This document shows positions 9,863-13,804 of a DNA stretch of 13,804 nt, one piece after another. The position numbers were made by a program, and so were the translations under genes. Numbering within the stretch: the first letter of the stretch is position 1; the number at the start of each line of letters is the position of its first letter. The notes beneath the pieces are model-generated. The model was not told the origin of the DNA. It made no database searches and was given only the letters and a program-made list of their open reading frames with translations. The stretch is from Paludibacter sp. (lineage in GTDB: Bacteria; Bacteroidota; Bacteroidia; Bacteroidales; Paludibacteraceae): the NCBI GenBank assembly GCA_030655595.1, contig JAUSNQ010000007.1, positions 1 to 13,804 on the forward strand, written 5' to 3'.

Positions 9863-11686
9863 ATGAGCGATATCATTCATCTATTACCCGATTCCGTTGC
9901 CAATCAAATTGCTGCCGGTGAGGTTATTCAGCGACCAGCATCTGTTTTGAAGGAGTTGGTCGAAAATTCGATTGATGCGGGTGCAACTATTATAGGAATT
10001 GTAATCAAAGATGCCGGTCGTAGTTTGATTCAAATTACCGACAACGGAAAGGGCATGAGCGAAACAGATGCCCGGATGGCTTTTGAAAGACATGCAACTT
10101 CTAAAATCAAGGACGCAAATGATTTGTTTTCTATCCGCACCATGGGCTTCAGAGGGGAGGCTTTGGCTTCAATTGCCGCTGTTGCGCAGGTTGAGTTACG
10201 TTCGCGAAGAGATGAAGATGAGCTGGGGACTTTGGTGGAAATTGCAGGTAGTCGCGTTTTTAAGCAGGAAGTGGTGCAGTGCGATAAAGGGACTTCATTT
10301 ATTGTCAAGAATCTATTTTTTAATGTGCCTGCTCGTCGTCGTTTTCTGAAAAGCGATAGTGTGGAGAAAAATCATCTGCTCAACGAGTTTTACCGCATTG
10401 CATTGGTTCATCCGGATGTTGAGTTTTCTTTTTATGATGGAGAGGATGAAGTTTTTCGCTTACCTGTATGCAATATCAAGGTGAGAATCGATCAGATTTT
10501 CGGAAGTGCCAAGAAAAAGCTCAATCAACAATTATTAAGCATTGAAACAGAGACCAATCTGGTCAATATTAATGGTTTTGTTGGTCGACCCGAATTTGCT
10601 CAAAAGCAGGCCCATCAGTATTTCTTTGTCAACGGCAGATACATGCGCCATCCATATTTTCACAAAGCGGTCATGCTGGCATATCAAAATTTGATACAAC
10701 CAATGACCAATCCCATATATTTCATTTATTTTGAAGTTGATCCGCAGACCATTGATATCAATATACATCCTACCAAGACAGAAATCAAGTTTGAGAATGA
10801 ACAAGCTTTGTGGTCAATTTTATCAGCCACTGTCAAGGAAGCTTTAGGTAAGTTCAATATTGTTCCATCCATTGATTTCGACAGAGAGGGTGTTCCTGAC
10901 ATGCCTCTTCAGCCAACCAACGAGCAGGTGTCTCCTCCCAAAACAATATTCAATCCCACATACAATCCATTTGGGTCATCCACCTATAAACGTCCACAAA
11001 TGGAATGGGAGGAGTTGTACCGGGGTTTTGAAAAGCAACCTGATTCTGGAGCTTCGATGTCAACTAAACATGATCAATCATCCGAGATCTTTCAGTCAAA
11101 GTTAAATGGTGATTATGAAGGGTCCGGATTATATTTTCAGTTGAAAAACAAATACATCATCACTTCGGTCAAATCCGGTATGATGATGATCGATCAAAGA
11201 CGGGCGCATATCCGAATCCTGTTCGACCAGTTTATGAAAGAAATTCAGGAGAAGCGGGGTTTTTCTCAGCAACTTTTATTTCCGGAGGTTTTTCAGCTCA
11301 TGCCCGACGACTATCTTTTCTTTGAACAGATCAAATCGGAGTTGCGATATCTAGGTTTCGAGTTTGAGGCAGAAAAAGCATACCAGTATCAGATAAAAGG
11401 AGTCCCAACGCAACTGAAAAGCTCTGCTGATGTCGGTTCATTGTTACATGACATGGTAGAAAGAGTTAAAAATGCAACAGGGGAAGCAGTTGAAGCGATG
11501 CAGGAGCAAATTGCACTGTCACTGGCTGAAAACGCTGCTATATCTCCAGGACAGTCACTGAACAATGAGGAAATGTCGCAGATTGTTGACCAGCTCTTTG
11601 CTTGTCCCTCTCATAATTATACGCCTGATGGTAAATCGGTCATGATGATTCTGACGCAGGAAGAAATTCAAAATCGTTTTAAATAA
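9863..11686 (+). CDS. mutL: DNA mismatch repair protein MutL
   Basis: MutL links mismatch recognition by MutS to strand removal. The N-terminal GHKL ATPase is intact: KELVENSIDAGA with catalytic E31 and magnesium-binding N35, DNGKGM with D60, and GFRGEAL at 95-101. NVPARRRFL and the NGRYM...HP..IDINIHPTK blocks follow, ending the ATPase/transducer region near residue 320. A proline-rich, low-conservation linker spans about 330-400. The C-terminal dimerisation domain has DQRRAHIRILFD at 444-455 where endonuclease-type MutL has DQHAxxERIxxE, so the histidine and first glutamate are missing and the second is an aspartate. The late CPHGRP-type metal motif is replaced by CPSHNYTPDGK (581-591). A clamp-binding-like QQLLFP lies at 469-474. 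The length of 607 is normal. The ATG at 9863 gives the standard N-terminus. It lies 43 bp after the small membrane-protein gene and converges on rprY. Confidence 0.97.
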   Translation: MSDIIHLLPDSVANQIAAGEVIQRPASVLKELVENSIDAGATIIGIVIKDAGRSLIQITDNGKGMSETDARMAFERHATSKIKDANDLFSIRTMGFRGEALASIAAVAQVELRSRRDEDELGTLVEIAGSRVFKQEVVQCDKGTSFIVKNLFFNVPARRRFLKSDSVEKNHLLNEFYRIALVHPDVEFSFYDGEDEVFRLPVCNIKVRIDQIFGSAKKKLNQQLLSIETETNLVNINGFVGRPEFAQKQAHQYFFVNGRYMRHPYFHKAVMLAYQNLIQPMTNPIYFIYFEVDPQTIDINIHPTKTEIKFENEQALWSILSATVKEALGKFNIVPSIDFDREGVPDMPLQPTNEQVSPPKTIFNPTYNPFGSSTYKRPQMEWEELYRGFEKQPDSGASMSTKHDQSSEIFQSKLNGDYEGSGLYFQLKNKYIITSVKSGMMMIDQRRAHIRILFDQFMKEIQEKRGFSQQLLFPEVFQLMPDDYLFFEQIKSELRYLGFEFEAEKAYQYQIKGVPTQLKSSADVGSLLHDMVERVKNATGEAVEAMQEQIALSLAENAAISPGQSLNNEEMSQIVDQLFACPSHNYTPDGKSVMMILTQEEIQNRFK

Positions 11687-11721
11687 AAACACCCCAAAAG
11701 TTTTGTCTAACTTTTGGGGTG
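11685..11721 (-). terminator. Terminator between convergent mutL and rprY
   Basis: A perfect 13-bp stem pairs 11690-11702 (CACCCCAAAAGTT) with 11709-11721, with a 6-nt loop. Read on the - strand it is followed by a T-rich run (complement of the A-run at 11681-11689), so it is a proper intrinsic terminator for rprX-rprY. On the + strand the hairpin directly follows the mutL stop but has no T-tract, so any stop for mutL would be weaker. The A/T base of the stem may help it act in both directions. Confidence 0.85.
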
Positions 11722-11760
11722 CAGCTCAGGTACATTTCTTAACCGTTTTTTCTTGTTTAA

Positions 11761-12465
11761 TTACTCTCCCGCCTGTGGCGTAATCAACTTGTATCCCTTT
11801 CCGTGGATGTTGATAATAGCTACATTTGGATCGTCTTTCAATAATTTGCGTAACTTGGTGATATACACATCCATGCTACGGGCATTGAAATAATTGTCGT
11901 CTTCCCAAATAGATTTGAGCGCATAATTTCTTTCGAGGATGTTGTTGGCATTAGAAGCCAACAATCTGAGCAATTCAGATTCTTTGGTGGTGAGTTTTTT
12001 GTTTTCACCGTCAAATGCAAGTATTTGTTTCTGAGCATCAAAAACAAAAGCACCGATGTTAAATACAACCACATCTTTTATTTTTTTACCTCTAACCCTT
12101 CTCAAAATCGATTCGATTCTTGAGAGCAGTTCTTCCATGCTGAAAGGTTTGGACAAATAATCATCCGCACCCAGTTTGAATCCTTGCAGGATGTCTTCTT
12201 TCATTGATTTAGCAGTCAGGAAAATAATAGGTACGTCGCTATTGACGCTACGGATATCAGCTGCAAGAGCAAAGCCATCTTTTTTAGGCATCATGACGTC
12301 GAGAACACATAAATCATATTTTCCACGTATAAATGCTTTGTATCCTGCTTCTCCATCTGGCTGTAAGTCTGCATCATAACTTTTAGTTTGAAGATACTCC
12401 CTGAGTAACATGCCGAGGTTTTCGTCGTCCTCGCATAATAAAATTTTCACTTTTTCATCGTTCAT
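11761..12465 (-). CDS. rprY: OmpR-family response regulator, RprY-like
   Basis: This DNA-binding response regulator is the likely partner of the adjacent kinase. The receiver domain (about 1-120) has acidic-pocket residues E12, D13 and D14, phospho-acceptor D56 in LDVMMP, T84 in FLTAK and K106 in SKPF. A winged-helix effector domain (about 136-230) contains the RSMDVYITKLRK recognition helix and the IHGKGYKL hairpin. It closely resembles the Bacteroides fragilis regulator RprY as I remember it. The start used is the ATG at 12465, giving 234 residues that begin MNDEKVKILLCEDDE, the family's normal N-terminus. An in-frame ATG 30 bp further upstream would add an atypical extension lying within rprX. 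The chosen start overlaps the end of the kinase gene by 11 bp, which suggests translational coupling. Its regulon cannot be read from this window. Confidence 0.93.
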   Translation of the reverse strand: MNDEKVKILLCEDDENLGMLLREYLQTKSYDADLQPDGEAGYKAFIRGKYDLCVLDVMMPKKDGFALAADIRSVNSDVPIIFLTAKSMKEDILQGFKLGADDYLSKPFSMEELLSRIESILRRVRGKKIKDVVVFNIGAFVFDAQKQILAFDGENKKLTTKESELLRLLASNANNILERNYALKSIWEDDNYFNARSMDVYITKLRKLLKDDPNVAIINIHGKGYKLITPQAGE

Positions 12466-13804
12466 ATTCTGTGTTTTTAAATGTTGGTAATGCAATTATA
12501 AATTTTGTTCCGATATTGATTTCACTATCTACTTTAATTGTTCCTTTGTGTTCTTTGATAATTTTCTTAACATAAGCCAAACCTAACCCAAATCCTTTTA
12601 CATTGTGTTTGTTGCCGGTTGGGACACGGTAAAACTTTTCAAAAATTCTTTTGTGATCATCTTTATGGATGCCTATCCCGTTATCTTCGATGCTGATCAT
12701 TAAATTATCTTTTTCATTCCATGTTTCTAATGTGAGCAACAAAGGTTTATCGCTGTATTTCAAAGCATTGTCGACCAAATTATGAATCACATTGGTAAAA
12801 TGGACTTCGTCGGCTAAAATCATGTCATCTTTTGCTTTCAGGATTGTAGTGATTTTTCCACCTTTATTGGCAACTTTCAACGAAAATATTTCAGAGGTAT
12901 GCTCAATCAACTCATTGATTTTCATTTCCCTCATTTTATAGCTAGCTCTCTCTGTTTCAAAGAGCGATAATTTCAATACTTCTTCTACCATTCTGCTCAG
13001 CCTGCCGGTTTCGTCGCGTATGACCTTGGAGATGTGCTTTAAGGTCTCCGGTGTTTTACCTACACCCGGATCTTGTAACATCTGCGATGCCAATGAAATA
13101 CTCGATATGGGCGTTTTAAGCTCATGAGTCATGTTATTAACAAAGTCATTCTTAATATTGTTCAACTGTTTTTGTTTAAAAATAACGATTAATGCTACAA
13201 TAAAAATGCATAAAATTAACACTACAAGAACAATAGTAGGATATAATAGCCCCATTGAGCTGATGATAAAATTCTTTTTTGTAGGAAATATAACTTGTAA
13301 ATAAGCTTCATTCGAGTTTTCTTCAAGAGGAAAAAATCGTTGTTTGTAGATATTTCTTACTTCCTCAGGTTCGTCAGAATGAAATTCTTTGTTGCAGTTG
13401 TAAATTACCCTACCTCGCTTATCGACAATGCTATAAAAGAAAGGGAGATCAACGCCGTTGCTCAACAAATAATTTTCGAGGATGCTATTAAGTTCTTTAA
13501 AATTAACTCTTTCGCTGATTCCTTTGCGGTTGCTTTCCCTTAACCACCTGAAGACTGCCTGATCGAGAATAGTTTTTGACCTTGAAAACTCCTGTCTGAA
13601 TTTATCTTGCAGATACCTGGACGTCTCTTCGATGGTAGCTTTTCCGTGACGAGTAGATAGTCGGATTGAAGGTCTTTCGATTTTGTCGGTGCTGGCTGAT
13701 ATTTTTTGTGTGGTGGTGTCGATTCGGGTTTGTTGATCCGAATCTATTTGGGCAAGCGTTGAGATTTTATTCAGATTTTTCTGGTAATCCATGCCGTCCA
13801 GCGT
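12455..13804 (-). CDS. rprX: Sensor histidine kinase, RprX-like (5' end cut by window edge)
   Basis: This is a membrane-bound sensor kinase for the downstream regulator. The frame is open to the right edge, where four more codons read TLDG before the ATG at 13792. The signal anchor or first membrane helix expected in the family is missing, so the gene is cut and that ATG is probably internal. Counting it as residue 1, residues 1 to about 180 form a sensor region predicted to be periplasmic. A strong membrane helix lies at about 182-205. The HisKA block NNMTHELKTP follows almost directly, with phospho-acceptor H223 and no room for a HAMP domain. The ATPase domain has N338 and N342 (N box), DNGIGI at 370-375, the FEKFYR F box at 384-389 and GFGLGL at 400-405. 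All catalytic motifs are intact. The stop TGA lies inside the start of rprY. The operon promoter is outside the window. Confidence 0.93.
   Translation of the reverse strand, partial: TLDGMDYQKNLNKISTLAQIDSDQQTRIDTTTQKISASTDKIERPSIRLSTRHGKATIEETSRYLQDKFRQEFSRSKTILDQAVFRWLRESNRKGISERVNFKELNSILENYLLSNGVDLPFFYSIVDKRGRVIYNCNKEFHSDEPEEVRNIYKQRFFPLEENSNEAYLQVIFPTKKNFIISSMGLLYPTIVLVVLILCIFIVALIVIFKQKQLNNIKNDFVNNMTHELKTPISSISLASQMLQDPGVGKTPETLKHISKVIRDETGRLSRMVEEVLKLSLFETERASYKMREMKINELIEHTSEIFSLKVANKGGKITTILKAKDDMILADEVHFTNVIHNLVDNALKYSDKPLLLTLETWNEKDNLMISIEDNGIGIHKDDHKRIFEKFYRVPTGNKHNVKGFGLGLAYVKKIIKEHKGTIKVDSEINIGTKFIIALPTFKNTEYER

Noticed and set aside
12466..12495. Upstream ATG at 12495 as the rprY start
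   Set aside because: It adds ten residues (MHYQHLKTQN) not typical of the family and lying inside rprX. The ATG at 12465 gives the normal N-terminus directly before the receiver domain.
13790..13792. ATG as the rprX start codon
   Set aside because: The frame continues to the edge, and the expected N-terminal membrane segment is absent downstream of this ATG, so the gene is cut by the window.

Overview
The window is ordinary chromosomal core DNA from a member of the Bacteroidota, most likely of the Bacteroidales type. Four things point there: the lineage-typical RpoB and RpoC sequences, start codons with A/T-rich leaders and no Shine-Dalgarno motif, a promoter resembling the Bacteroides form (TTTG, then TAnnTTTG), and a two-component pair closely resembling RprX/RprY of Bacteroides. 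The species cannot be named from the sequence alone.

Layout. Positions 2-8100 hold rpoB (5' end cut by the window edge) and rpoC, the two large RNA polymerase subunits, 38 bp apart on the + strand and closed by a strong intrinsic terminator at about 8121-8159. A 280-bp gene-free stretch follows (8101-8380). It holds that terminator, a cluster of five copies of the octamer CTTATATG in both orientations (8162-8284), and a good promoter candidate (8309-8340). Next come a GDP-mannose-forming guanylyltransferase gene (manC type, 8381-9454), a degenerate tandem array of 7-bp units starting at the last base of its stop codon, a small gene for a single-pass membrane protein of unknown function (9541-9819), and mutL (9863-11686). 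On the - strand, converging on mutL, lie an OmpR-family response regulator (rprY-like) and its sensor kinase (rprX-like, 5' end cut by the right edge). The two genes overlap by 11 bp, and a perfect 13-bp hairpin separates them from mutL.

How the genes relate. rpoB-rpoC form one transcription unit that began upstream of the window. manC probably has its own promoter and supplies GDP-mannose for surface polysaccharide and fucose-containing glycans. The small membrane-protein gene and mutL are close and co-oriented, so they may share a transcript, though no functional link is visible. rprX-rprY form an envelope-type signalling operon read in the opposite direction.

No previously undescribed system is evident. 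The points most worth a second look are the octamer cluster, the heptamer array, a MutL that lacks the canonical endonuclease motif but keeps a sliding-clamp-like motif at the matching place, and the uncharacterised small membrane protein. No tRNA, rRNA, CRISPR array or insertion sequence was seen.
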